Assembly (NCBI RefSeq): GCF_003202435.1
Contig: NZ_QJHK01000009.1
Span: forward strand, 115,305-179,304
DNA: 64,000 nucleotides
Source of the DNA: Flavobacterium cheongpyeongense
Lineage (GTDB): Bacteria > Bacteroidota > Bacteroidia > Flavobacteriales > Flavobacteriaceae
Direction of reading: 5' to 3'
Below the pieces are notes generated by a model, which was not told the DNA's origin, did not search any database, and saw only the letters and a list, made by a program, of their open reading frames with translations. The first letter of the stretch is position 1. The number at the start of each line of letters is the position of its first letter. Shown in pieces: positions 8,872 through 17,974 of the stretch. Made by a program: the position numbers and the translations under genes.

Positions 8872-9584
8872 AAGATATAACCCAAACATTTGGAACCTTA
8901 TACAATCCTGTAAAAGCATTTGTGGTCTATCAAAAAAACTCCGCTGAAAAATCCATTTATGTGGAAGCCTATGATATGGATAAAAATGGCTGTCCCATAA
9001 ACGCCCATCCCTTAAGCCTTAAAGAAAGCACACAGCTTGCCAGTGCCCTTGATACTTCAGAAGAACTCACACGTAAATTTCTAAAACCATCAGGACTGCT
9101 TCCTAAAAATGTACTGCATTTGAATCCCGAGCAGAATGGTTCTGCTATCTGGTTCACGCCTGCCCAAAAAGTCAGTTTGTTTTTTGTGGAAAGTTTAGGG
9201 ATTCCAAGCGGTGAAGCATTTGTACCGCCTTTGCTTTGGAAAGCGTCTAAAAACACCCTTTACATTTATGCAATGGATACTAAAACGCAGATAAATGAAC
9301 AGACTAATTTATATCATGCACCCTTTTTTAATGTATACACCGATGGCAGGGTCTGTATGGGAACGGTATCAGTTAACATAAAGCCCAACTGCCATTTGGA
9401 AGAGTTTATGTCACTTTGGGAGCAGTATTTTTTTAACAGCTATTTCAGTCACCTCATTGGAAGTACAAGTCCTGTAAAAGGAAACATTATTCAGTTTTGG
9501 CAAAAACTTGTGGGTAGCGCTAAACCGTTTCCTATAAAATCATTACTCAAAAATGGTTTAACCATTAAAAATATACTATCATGA
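8868..9584 (+). CDS. PRTRC system protein B
   Basis: The start at 8868 is chosen because it makes an ATGA overlap with the stop of the F gene; an earlier in-frame ATG at 8844 would overlap F by 28 bases. The 238-aa product has the PRTRC protein B layout, with a central LFFVESLGIPSGEAFVPPLL region followed by YTDGRVCMGTV. It shares an ATGA stop/start overlap with the ThiF-family gene. Confidence 0.85.
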   Translation: MKDITQTFGTLYNPVKAFVVYQKNSAEKSIYVEAYDMDKNGCPINAHPLSLKESTQLASALDTSEELTRKFLKPSGLLPKNVLHLNPEQNGSAIWFTPAQKVSLFFVESLGIPSGEAFVPPLLWKASKNTLYIYAMDTKTQINEQTNLYHAPFFNVYTDGRVCMGTVSVNIKPNCHLEEFMSLWEQYFFNSYFSHLIGSTSPVKGNIIQFWQKLVGSAKPFPIKSLLKNGLTIKNILS

Positions 9585-10384
9585 ACACACAAAACACCAT
9601 GCATTATACGCACAATTACCTGATAAATCCAACCAATCCAATAACAGTAAACCTGATTGGCGCAGGAGGAACAGGAAGCAGGATGCTGACCGAACTCGCA
9701 AGATTGAATCACAGCCTAATCGCTTTGGGTCACGCAGGATTGCAGGTTCATTTATTTGATGATGATTTAGTAACTGTGGCAAATCAGGGACGCCAGCTTT
9801 TTGCAGATGCTGAGGTTGGACTTCCTAAAGCCGTAGCACTCATCAACCGCACCAACCGTTTTTTCGGAACGAATTGGAAAGCGGTAACCGAGCAGTTCTC
9901 AACGGCTAATCTGAAATGCCTGCCCAATCGTGGCAGGGCAAACCTCTATATAAGTTGTATGGATACCGTATCGGCACGTTTTGATATTGCAGATTTCCTG
10001 CTGAATTGCAATATAAATAGCGATTTTGAGCGTACCAAATCTCTCTATTGGCTTGACCTCGGGAATGCTCAAAATACGGGACAGGCGATACTCTCAACCA
10101 TCAGCGAAATCCAACAGCCTGATTCCAAACTATACAGGACTGTACAGAATCTTCCAATGGTAACTGATGAATTTAAGGAATTACTTCAGGCGCAGAGCGA
10201 TAATGATGAGCCAAGCTGTTCTCTTGCAGAGGCACTTGAAAAACAGGACTTGTTCATTAATGCCACACTTGCCAGTATGGGGGCATCACTTTTATGGAAG
10301 CTGTTCCGTGAAGGAATGATCTCCCAAAGAGGATTTTTTCTGAATCTGGGAAATTTTAAAACAGAACCCATAATGGTAGGCTGA
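9581..10384 (+). CDS. PRTRC system ThiF-family protein (E1-like)
   Basis: A 267-aa Rossmann-fold protein of the ThiF/MoeB/E1 superfamily. The nucleotide-binding motif LIGAGGTGSRM is near residues 25-35, followed by the acidic strand VHLFDDDLVTVANQGRQLF that is typical of adenylating ThiF proteins. It is the last gene of the PRTRC operon and is followed within 8 bases by a strong terminator stem. The substrate of this adenylating-like enzyme is unknown. Confidence 0.9.
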   Translation: MNTQNTMHYTHNYLINPTNPITVNLIGAGGTGSRMLTELARLNHSLIALGHAGLQVHLFDDDLVTVANQGRQLFADAEVGLPKAVALINRTNRFFGTNWKAVTEQFSTANLKCLPNRGRANLYISCMDTVSARFDIADFLLNCNINSDFERTKSLYWLDLGNAQNTGQAILSTISEIQQPDSKLYRTVQNLPMVTDEFKELLQAQSDNDEPSCSLAEALEKQDLFINATLASMGASLLWKLFREGMISQRGFFLNLGNFKTEPIMVG

Positions 10385-10391
10385 TGCCCGC

Positions 10392-10434
10392 CGCCCCGCA
10401 ATTGAGCTTCCTACGGCCGGGCAATTGCGGGGCG
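10392..10434 (+). terminator. Strong GC-rich terminator hairpin ending the PRTRC operon
   Basis: CGCCCCGCAATTG (10392-10404) pairs perfectly with CAATTGCGGGGCG (10422-10434), a 13-bp stem with a 17-nt loop, then CTTTAA. It is unusually GC-rich for this genome and starts 8 bases after the ThiF-family stop codon. Confidence 0.8.
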
Positions 10435-10448
10435 CTTTAAAACGGAAC

Positions 10449-10501
10449 AACATCGTTAGTCATATTGCTCATTACTTAATCGCAATATGACTAACGATGT
10501 T
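10449..10501. repeat. 20-bp perfect inverted repeat next to the PRTRC terminator
   Basis: AACATCGTTAGTCATATTGC (10449-10468) is exactly mirrored at 10482-10501 around a 13-nt loop. It is followed by a T-rich run, so it could work as a second terminator, but the AT-balanced 20-bp arms are longer than usual. It could also mark the end of the mobile backbone. Confidence 0.7.
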
Positions 10502-10890
10502 TGTGTTTTAATATTTTTTATTTTCAAATACTTAAATAATTCGATTAAACAGCCTTATAAGCTTTCAAATACTGATTAGTTTCTGCTCAGCCAATTAATT
10601 TACTTTTTATCGATTTTTTAAAGGTAATTTTTACAAATTAATACATATATTCGCAAAAAAAAATTCACTCAAAAGTATTATTAAACTTGTTAATATTTAA
10701 AAAGCACATTGTACGAAAAGTAAAACTAATATGATTTAAAGACTAAAGGCTTAATTTAATTTCGTAGTTTTTTACTTACATTTTAAAAATAAATAGATAT
10801 TACTCTTTAAAAAAGTGTATTGAAACAAATATGGCCAGGAAGATTAATCAATAAAAAAATATAATAAAACTCGAAAATAAATTTAGCCTC
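10502..10890. other. AT-rich intergenic region before the LysM/effector locus
   Basis: About 390 bases without a gene. It presumably contains the promoter for the LysM-DUF4280-OmpA operon, but no element stands out except general AT-richness. Confidence 0.4.
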
Positions 10891-12081
10891 ATGTTATATA
10901 TTCCTGATTTCGCTTATGAAAATCATTTAGTTTACAAAATAAAAGAAGGTGATACATTAAAAAAGGTAGCAGAACAATTAGAAGTTGATTCTTATTCTTT
11001 GAGATCTTATCATAATATGCGATGTCCCTTAGATGATTTAATCGAAGCTGACTTTAAACCACATTTGAAGTTTCTGATAATTGAATCAGAAGAATCTAAA
11101 ATCGCCAGAGCGACGCATCGTGAAAATGTACATTTTGTAAACAACTTCAAATTACCATTTACACCTCAGGGACTTAACAATAATTACTTAGCAATGTACA
11201 CCATAGAAAATGGTGAAGAGCAGCACACAGTAAAAGAAGAAATTAATGTGAAGTTTATAAATAAAGATAAAAATGATTTTTCACTAATAGAAATTAATAG
11301 AATATCCCAAGTATATATTGATGGAAAAGAGGCTGATACAATGGCCGATGAATTAGCGGAGAAAACGGCTAAAGTCTTTTATCCCCTGCAAGTAGTTATT
11401 GATACAAAAGGAGAATTAGTCGCCATATATAATTTTGAAGACATCCGTAAGCGCTGGCAGAAAGTAAAGCGCAAAGTACTTAAGGATTTTCAGGGAGAAG
11501 TATTACATGAAGCACTGCTTAAATTTGAAGATAGACTGCAAAATGATGAAATTATTTTTGATTCATTATCAAAAGATTGGTTCTTAAAGGTCTTTTTTAA
11601 TAACCTAAATATTGAATATACTCAAAACCTTACCATTCAGAAGGTGATAGAATTTCCTATATCACAAAAAACAGGAAATGTGTCATTTACTGTTGAACAA
11701 ACTATTTTGCCCACTCTTGATGCTTATAATTTGATTAATATAACGCAAACCGGTATACTTTCAGATCTAAGAAGCAAAAATGACTTTGAAAACGATTTAT
11801 TATTTCCGGAAGATGATTCAGAAGAAAACAATGCCGAAAAAGCAGAGGGTAGCTATACAGCGTATTATTTTCTGGATCCGAACACCAACGTCCTGGAAAG
11901 CGTTTATTTGGAGTGTGAAATTAAATTAGATATTCCTCAAAAACTAACTATTGTTATTTCAAATATAGAAGGAAACGCCAAATTGAACTTAAGTTCAAAT
12001 ATTTCATTTTTAGATGAAGATATAAAAGAGAAAAAATCAAGCATTTTTAAGTTATTTCTCGAAGTTATAACAGGAAAATAA
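10891..12081 (+). CDS. LysM-domain protein of a putative effector locus
   Basis: A 396-aa protein without a signal peptide. Residues 15-62 form a LysM-like domain (YKIKEGDTLKKVAEQLEVDS, with later RSYHNMRCPLDDL). The remaining ~330 residues are unrecognised and mixed alpha/beta. Genes of this kind often stand directly before PAAR-like DUF4280 genes in Bacteroidota contractile-injection effector clusters, and that is the arrangement here (11-base gap). The inferred role is an adaptor or chaperone loading the downstream protein on a spike; it could also be a peptidoglycan-binding accessory. Confidence 0.65.
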   Translation: MLYIPDFAYENHLVYKIKEGDTLKKVAEQLEVDSYSLRSYHNMRCPLDDLIEADFKPHLKFLIIESEESKIARATHRENVHFVNNFKLPFTPQGLNNNYLAMYTIENGEEQHTVKEEINVKFINKDKNDFSLIEINRISQVYIDGKEADTMADELAEKTAKVFYPLQVVIDTKGELVAIYNFEDIRKRWQKVKRKVLKDFQGEVLHEALLKFEDRLQNDEIIFDSLSKDWFLKVFFNNLNIEYTQNLTIQKVIEFPISQKTGNVSFTVEQTILPTLDAYNLINITQTGILSDLRSKNDFENDLLFPEDDSEENNAEKAEGSYTAYYFLDPNTNVLESVYLECEIKLDIPQKLTIVISNIEGNAKLNLSSNISFLDEDIKEKKSSIFKLFLEVITGK

Positions 12082-12092
12082 AGTAAATCATT

Positions 12093-12590
12093 ATGAGCGA
12101 AAAACATATTGTCGTACAAGGTGCGACTTGTACATGCAAATACAGCAATGAATCACAGAATGATGTTTTAAAAGTAAAGACACAATCGAAACATTATACA
12201 AATGATAAAGATGGTTCTGAAAAGTTAACGGCCAGTACAAAAGAGATTGGACAAACTTTAGAAAAAAATACTTTTGGAACCTGTAAAATGCAGCCTAACC
12301 CAAGCGGATCTTACAATCCATGCAAAGTAGATATTTCTGAATGGAAAAATTTTTATGATAAAGTAACCCTAAGCAATGGAGGAAATATTTTACTTGAAGA
12401 CAGTAAAGCTACTTGTAAAATGGGAACTCCTGATTGTATCGAAATAGTAGATCATGGACAAATAGCAGAACCCTCAGAACAAAATCTTAAAAATGCAAAT
12501 CCAGACGTTCAAAATAAAATTAATCCGTTATTGGGTCTGAATGATTTAACGAAACCAAAATTTGATTTCACTGGTATAGAACAAGAATAA
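12093..12590 (+). CDS. DUF4280 (PAAR-like) protein
   Basis: A 165-aa protein with the DUF4280 signature: GATCTCKYS near the N-terminus, a middle GTCKMQPNPSGSYNPCKVDI and later SKATCKMGTPDCIEIVDHGQ. The conserved Cys pairs and repeated short beta segments resemble PAAR spike tips, which cap type VI or extracellular contractile injection spikes and carry effectors. It begins 11 bases after the LysM gene and ends 2 bases before the large OmpA gene. No other injection-system gene lies in the window. Confidence 0.85.
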   Translation: MSEKHIVVQGATCTCKYSNESQNDVLKVKTQSKHYTNDKDGSEKLTASTKEIGQTLEKNTFGTCKMQPNPSGSYNPCKVDISEWKNFYDKVTLSNGGNILLEDSKATCKMGTPDCIEIVDHGQIAEPSEQNLKNANPDVQNKINPLLGLNDLTKPKFDFTGIEQE

Positions 12591-12592
12591 TT

Positions 12593-15466
12593 ATGGCAAA
12601 AGGAATTAAAAAAATTGAATGGGCTGGTAAGGGTGAAATAGCTGGTAACTTCTCAGTTAAAAACCCTAGAGTTAAAATTAAAGCAGACCAGTTTGTTTAC
12701 TTTAAAATAGCAGAATGGCATGATGGCACCAGTGCAGAAGAGAAAAAAGGAAATGTTTTATGGCATTTTCAAACCTATTCTCCAAGAAAAAGTGTTTTGA
12801 AATTGACAAAAAAAGGCGATGAAATTTACGGAATTAAATTGGCTAAAAAATTTTGCGGCCCTTTTACTTATTATCTGCAGACAAGTCTGCTAAATTCGTC
12901 ATACTCAAAATCTGCAGGTTTACTGATCAGCGGATGGTGTGAGCCTAAGATAATCTCAAGTGCATGGGCTACCGAAACCCAGGGAGAAGACGTAAGAAAA
13001 ACATATCCGTTTGCTTATGGAGAACCGCTTTATCTTAATCTTACTACCGAAGGATTAAATGGAGTCAATAATCTTATTATCGAAATATACAGAAGAGTTC
13101 AGCGAGGAAAGGGTGTAAATGACGATCAGTTAATAAAAGTTTATAATAAAATCCCTGTAAATAATGGTGAAGTTAATATCATCATTAAAGATTCGCTTTC
13201 TTGGCAAGGCAAGATAACAAATAGAGCCAGTCCAGAACAATTTTATATAAAAGTAAAAGACCCTTCAACAAACAAATACATAAAAGACGATAATAATGAT
13301 GTTTATCATGCTCGTTATTTAAATGTGATGGATGAAAATAAATTTGTTTTGCCCACAATAGACCTTGGTTTAAGCAAAGCAAAAGTTGGTAAGTTAAAAA
13401 CATATGATAAAAATGCAGGCAACTGCAAGTTTACAAAAATTGAGGTTACTTATCAGGATGAAAATGACTTACTTTTTGATGAAGGAAAGTTTATTCGTAA
13501 AATGGATCCTAAAGATGATTTTAATATTGTAAAGCAAATACATTACGATTATGATAAATGGGATATCCGCAATGATGCAAAACCAATTTTAGATAAAATT
13601 GCAGATTATTTAAAAGACCCGCCTTTTCTGCCTGTTGAACTCGGTGCTCATACAGACAGTAGAGGAACAGCTGAATACAATCTGGATTTATCTGCTAAAA
13701 GAGCAGATGCTGCAGTTAAATATTTAATTTCAAAAGGAGTTCCTTCGCATTTAATTTCCGGAAAAGGATACGGAAAAACAAAACCGGTTCGCACAGGAGC
13801 TCATCTGTCTGAAGCGCAGCACCAGGAAAACAGAAGAACCACTTTACGCTTCAAAATTTTCGAAAACAATGCCCAAACACTTGTGTACGATGTTGTAGTA
13901 CCAAGTTATAAAAAACCTGCTGAGTTAAAAATTAATATAGACGGATTTATTAGAAAAGGCTGTCATAAAAAGAAGGAACACCTCAATAGCATTAAATCGT
14001 ATGACAGCTATAAGGAGTCGGCTGTTTATGATTTAATTGAACACAAACCTAATTCAATTGAGGTTAAACTGAATTCCAGATTGCCTACCGTACCGAAAAT
14101 AACGGATTCTTTTAATTTTGGAAAAAATTACAGAAACATTTACAGCTATTATCTTCATTCCTGTACGTATTATTCAGGTACTCAATATCCTAGTTTCGCT
14201 ATAAATGCGTATCCTGATATTGTATGGATTGGTCACTTTATGTACAATTATAAAACCAGAAATTGGGGGGATGATGATGATGAAACCTTCAAAGACCCCT
14301 ATTTTTTTCATGATAAAACTTTAGAATTAAAGAACGGAATCGGTAAAGAAATAGATGAACTTAAAAATTCTATCGCAGGTTTTATTTTGAGCTTTTTCCA
14401 TGAAAAATGGCTTAGTGCAAAGGTTTTATTGGCCTACCTGGAAACTCAATCTGAATTTTATGATGTGGGTCTACATGCTATATACGATCGAAAAATAGAA
14501 AAAACGGGAGAAGAATTAAGCTTAAAAGGCGGCACAGAATTAGACTTTATAAAAACAGATACGACTACCAGACGTATTGTTGCCTTTATCATTTATGAAA
14601 TGGTAGCAATAGGGATATTGATAGACTTAATCATGCTCTATATAACCAGAGGAGGAAGTGCAGAAGCAAGAGTGGTTAAAATTGCAGCAAAAATAAAAAA
14701 AGCATCAGAATACCTTGATAAAATTGGAGCAGAGCTTGTACCTCCATCAATCGCTATAAATACTGGAATGTATTACAAAATGCAGGCAGACAGAAGAATG
14801 GCACTCATTTATGAAGCCAATATTAAGGCTGATCCACTCGTGGCAATAAACTTTACAAAAAAGTACACGATGAAAAGTCTTCTCCATAGTAAAGCTACAG
14901 AAAATGAAACCGATGAAGAGAAGAAAAAGGAGAATGATAAAATAAACGATATTTTGTCTGACATGGGAGACAATGATTTTAAGTTTACTTTATCTATGGT
15001 TGGAGAAGTAGCTTTTGAAAAAAACATACAATACAATAGTCTAACAGAACAGTATACTTTAAAGGATAAATTCAATAATTTACCTCAAAAAAACATCATC
15101 AGCTATAGCAATAAAATAACTGGTACTATTTCGTTTGAAGTAGATTATCATAAGAAGCTGTTTAAATTTTCTCCAATAGAAACCAAAATAGATGGCACTC
15201 TTGCTTTTTCAGTTGCTTGCGAAGCCATTGTAATAACAGAATATGGTTTTGATAAAGTAAATGGAAGAGGTCTTTTTATAACACAAAAATTAAAATTTTC
15301 AGGGTTAAAAGGAACTTTTAAAGGAAATATTAAGGTAAAAGTTAAAAAACGAAAACCAATAGGATATTCTCCAAATGATGGTAAACCAATCAATTTTACG
15401 GTTTTAGAAGACTTTACAAAAACTTTAAAAACTGTTTATCTTTTTAATACAACACCTCAAAAATAA
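12593..15466 (+). CDS. Large OmpA-domain protein, putative effector
   Basis: A 957-aa protein with no N-terminal signal peptide. Residues ~1-310 are beta-rich and unrecognised. Residues ~315-425 form an OmpA-C peptidoglycan-binding domain, with the motif VELGAHTDSRGTAEYNLDLS followed by LSAKRADAAVKYLISKGV. Around 661-685 a hydrophobic helix (IVAFIIYEMVAIGILIDLIM) could cross a membrane. The ~200-residue C-terminus is beta-rich and Lys-rich and unrecognised. The operon with a PAAR-like gene and downstream tandem lipoproteins suggests a secreted toxin; this is inference. Confidence 0.7.
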   Translation: MAKGIKKIEWAGKGEIAGNFSVKNPRVKIKADQFVYFKIAEWHDGTSAEEKKGNVLWHFQTYSPRKSVLKLTKKGDEIYGIKLAKKFCGPFTYYLQTSLLNSSYSKSAGLLISGWCEPKIISSAWATETQGEDVRKTYPFAYGEPLYLNLTTEGLNGVNNLIIEIYRRVQRGKGVNDDQLIKVYNKIPVNNGEVNIIIKDSLSWQGKITNRASPEQFYIKVKDPSTNKYIKDDNNDVYHARYLNVMDENKFVLPTIDLGLSKAKVGKLKTYDKNAGNCKFTKIEVTYQDENDLLFDEGKFIRKMDPKDDFNIVKQIHYDYDKWDIRNDAKPILDKIADYLKDPPFLPVELGAHTDSRGTAEYNLDLSAKRADAAVKYLISKGVPSHLISGKGYGKTKPVRTGAHLSEAQHQENRRTTLRFKIFENNAQTLVYDVVVPSYKKPAELKINIDGFIRKGCHKKKEHLNSIKSYDSYKESAVYDLIEHKPNSIEVKLNSRLPTVPKITDSFNFGKNYRNIYSYYLHSCTYYSGTQYPSFAINAYPDIVWIGHFMYNYKTRNWGDDDDETFKDPYFFHDKTLELKNGIGKEIDELKNSIAGFILSFFHEKWLSAKVLLAYLETQSEFYDVGLHAIYDRKIEKTGEELSLKGGTELDFIKTDTTTRRIVAFIIYEMVAIGILIDLIMLYITRGGSAEARVVKIAAKIKKASEYLDKIGAELVPPSIAINTGMYYKMQADRRMALIYEANIKADPLVAINFTKKYTMKSLLHSKATENETDEEKKKENDKINDILSDMGDNDFKFTLSMVGEVAFEKNIQYNSLTEQYTLKDKFNNLPQKNIISYSNKITGTISFEVDYHKKLFKFSPIETKIDGTLAFSVACEAIVITEYGFDKVNGRGLFITQKLKFSGLKGTFKGNIKVKVKKRKPIGYSPNDGKPINFTVLEDFTKTLKTVYLFNTTPQK

Positions 15467-15472
15467 AATGAC

Positions 15473-16468
15473 ATGAAAAATACGATTTTAATTTTAGCAT
15501 CCCTTTTTATATTCCCCTCTTGCAAGCAAAACAATAACACTAAATCAGAAAAAATGAGCAATTTAACGAGCAAAAATTATATAGAAACCATGCTTAAAAC
15601 TATTAAGCATTATGATTACGAGCCAGTATATTTTCTAACCTATGTCCAAAATGTCTGTTATTCTGAAATACTCGTGAATGATATACCTGTACATAAGAAT
15701 TTTACAGAACTTGGAGATGGTGAAACAATGGAAATCAATAATTATATTTTTAAGAGTGGTTTGCAAAAAGTTACTTTTAGATTATACCCAGCAATTAACG
15801 GTAAAGACTTTGATTATAAAAAATTCACAGACGAGACTGATATGAAGATTAGTATAAGTGAATCAGATAATATTAATAGAGATAAGAAAGGAAAAGAAAT
15901 AATATCTTATTTGACTCCTACTGTAGATGGAGTCAATGAGAATGGTCCAATAAAGAAATTTGCTGCTGCAGGAAAAACTTATTATGAAGCCAGTTTTACT
16001 TTTGAAGCAAAAATACCTTACGAATTTGATAGTTTAGATAAAGGACAGGATTTAAGAGAATGGAATAAAGAAAAACTAGAACAAAAAGTCGTTGATTTTT
16101 ATAAAAACCAGTTGACACTGTTAAAAGAGAAAAAAAAGGAACAATACTTTTCGTATTTAGAATTAAAAGAGAAGGAAACTTGTCAGAGTTTATTTTATGA
16201 TAAAAAAGAATTGCAACAAATTTTAGATGCTTATTTGGATGCTTTTACTATTCCTAATTACCAAATGCAGCCCCTAGAAAATTATAAACTTAAACTTTAT
16301 GGAGATGGGAGAATTGTTTGTTTAGAAATAGAAAGTTCAGACAATCACTTAAGAGGAGAATCTGCTTTATGGGCAAAACTTGATGAAGGAGATGGTATAA
16401 TGGCTGATTTTTTGCAATACTATTTATACATTCCTGAAGGTGAAGACGAATTAGAAATTTTAAGATAA
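15473..16468 (+). CDS. Putative immunity-type lipoprotein, copy 1
   Basis: A 331-aa lipoprotein with signal MKNTILILASLFIFPSC (lipobox FPSC at 14-17). The mature part is similar along its whole length to the next gene, sharing for example YIETMLKTIKH, YYEASFTFEAK and the C-terminal YIPEGEDELEILR. It lies 6 bases after the putative effector and 1 base overlaps copy 2. Tandem, slightly diverged lipoproteins after an effector are typical of immunity genes. Function is unproven. Confidence 0.65.
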   Translation: MKNTILILASLFIFPSCKQNNNTKSEKMSNLTSKNYIETMLKTIKHYDYEPVYFLTYVQNVCYSEILVNDIPVHKNFTELGDGETMEINNYIFKSGLQKVTFRLYPAINGKDFDYKKFTDETDMKISISESDNINRDKKGKEIISYLTPTVDGVNENGPIKKFAAAGKTYYEASFTFEAKIPYEFDSLDKGQDLREWNKEKLEQKVVDFYKNQLTLLKEKKKEQYFSYLELKEKETCQSLFYDKKELQQILDAYLDAFTIPNYQMQPLENYKLKLYGDGRIVCLEIESSDNHLRGESALWAKLDEGDGIMADFLQYYLYIPEGEDELEILR

Positions 16469-17457
16469 TGAAGAAGTATTTGTTGTATACTTTATTGATG
16501 GTTTGTTTTGGTGCTTGTTCGCAAAAAAATAACTCTAAAATTAGCAATTTAACTAGCGAAAATTATATAGAAACAATGCTAAAAACAATTAAGCATTGTG
16601 ATTATGAACCCATGTATTATTTAAAATACTCTCAAAATATCTGTTATTCGGAAATTTTAGTAAATGATATACCCCTAAATAAAAACTATAAAGAACTTGG
16701 AAGTGGCCGAACAATTAGTATTAATAATTATATTTTCAAGAGTGGTATTCAAAAAATAACTTTTCGATTGTACCCCGCTGTTAAAGGGAAAGATTTTGAT
16801 TATCATACATTAAATGAAGAAACGGATATGAAAATTGTTATTACAGAATCAGACAACGCTAAAAGAAATAATAAAGGAAAAGAGATGGCTTCTTATTTAA
16901 CACCCACAATAACTAAAACAGACCAGTATGGTAATCCTGTAACTCAATTTATAGCAACAGGAAAAACCTATTACGAAGCCAGTTTTACTTTTGAAGCAAA
17001 AGTACCTTATGAATTTCCCAGTCTTGATAATGGTCAGGATTTGCGAGAATGGAATCAGAAAAGACTGCAAGAGAAAGTACTCGATTTTTATAAAAACCAA
17101 TGGAATATACTAAATAATAAAAAAAGGGAAGAATATTTTTCTTATGTAGAAAAAAAAGAAAAAGAAATTTGTCAGAGTCTATTTTCGACTGAGAGAGATT
17201 TGGAAGAAACTTTAATAGAGTATCTTGAGCCATTTACAATTAAAAATTATCAAATTCAACCATTAGAAAATTATAAATTAAAATTTTATGGAGATGGAAA
17301 GATTGTTTGCTTAGAATTGACAAGTAATGATTCAAAAATGAGAGGTAAGTCAGCATTGTGGGCAAAATTTGATGAAGGAGATGGTATGATTGCTGATTTC
17401 TTTAAGATCTACCTGTACATTCCTGAAGGCAAAGACGAATTAGAAATTTTAAGGTAG
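16468..17457 (+). CDS. Putative immunity-type lipoprotein, copy 2
   Basis: A 329-aa paralog of the preceding gene, with signal MKKYLLYTLLMVCFGAC (lipobox FGAC). Same core motifs in the same order and the same C-terminus (YIPEGKDELEILR). Its start codon overlaps the stop of copy 1. Duplication and divergence fit selection against variant toxins, but a structural or enzymatic role cannot be excluded. Confidence 0.65.
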   Translation: MKKYLLYTLLMVCFGACSQKNNSKISNLTSENYIETMLKTIKHCDYEPMYYLKYSQNICYSEILVNDIPLNKNYKELGSGRTISINNYIFKSGIQKITFRLYPAVKGKDFDYHTLNEETDMKIVITESDNAKRNNKGKEMASYLTPTITKTDQYGNPVTQFIATGKTYYEASFTFEAKVPYEFPSLDNGQDLREWNQKRLQEKVLDFYKNQWNILNNKKREEYFSYVEKKEKEICQSLFSTERDLEETLIEYLEPFTIKNYQIQPLENYKLKFYGDGKIVCLELTSNDSKMRGKSALWAKFDEGDGMIADFFKIYLYIPEGKDELEILR

Positions 17458-17461
17458 GTTT

Positions 17462-17668
17462 ATGACGAAATATTTGTTGTATACTTCATTGATGATTTAT
17501 TTTGGTGCTTGTTCGCAAAAAAATACTTCTAGAACTAGCAATTTAACCAGTACAAATTATATAGAGACGATGCTTAAAACGATTAAGCATTCATTCTGTA
17601 CCAACATAATACAGCGGTTACAAACCATATTTTTTATAATAAGCACCATCACTTTGCTTCACATCTAA
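17462..17668 (+). pseudogene. Truncated third copy of the lipoprotein
   Basis: It starts 4 bases after copy 2 with nearly the same signal (MTKYLLYTSLMIYFGACSQK) and matches copies 1 and 2 up to ...YIETMLKTIKH near 17590. It then diverges abruptly into an unrelated tail ending at 17668. The abrupt end of similarity marks a recombination or deletion junction at about 17590, exactly where the denitrification island begins. Confidence 0.8.
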
Positions 17669-17700
17669 AGAAAACATTAATTTGAAACTCTAAAATCAAT

Positions 17701-17955
17701 TTATAACCGTTTATTCTTCAAATTTCCAATTGGTAAGTAATAAAGCAAACCGACACCTATCAAAAATAATATTAATGAAGCTATAAATGCAGGAATAAGG
17801 ATTTCTTTATTATTATCCAAAGCATTGTTCAAGGCGGCATATAATAACCAAATTTGAATAGTCACATTTAGTATTAATATAAAAATAATGGTAGAAAGTA
17901 TCGCATTTAATTTATTCGGATTGGCTTGATTCTGACTAGTTCTAAAAGTACTCAT
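17701..17955 (-). CDS. Small two-helix membrane protein of the nitrate reductase operon (DUF6755-like)
   Basis: An 84-aa protein with two hydrophobic helices, about residues 17-40 (LNAILSTIIFILILNVTIQI start) and 52-72. It is the last gene of the nitrate reductase operon, 19 bases after the Rieske gene. The NKLNAILSTI and IWLLYAAL segments resemble small DUF6755 membrane proteins found with Bacteroidota denitrification genes. Possibly an assembly or anchor subunit. Confidence 0.6.
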   Translation of the reverse strand: MSTFRTSQNQANPNKLNAILSTIIFILILNVTIQIWLLYAALNNALDNNKEILIPAFIASLILFLIGVGLLYYLPIGNLKNKRL

Positions 17956-17974
17956 GGTTTTTTATTTTAGGGAT

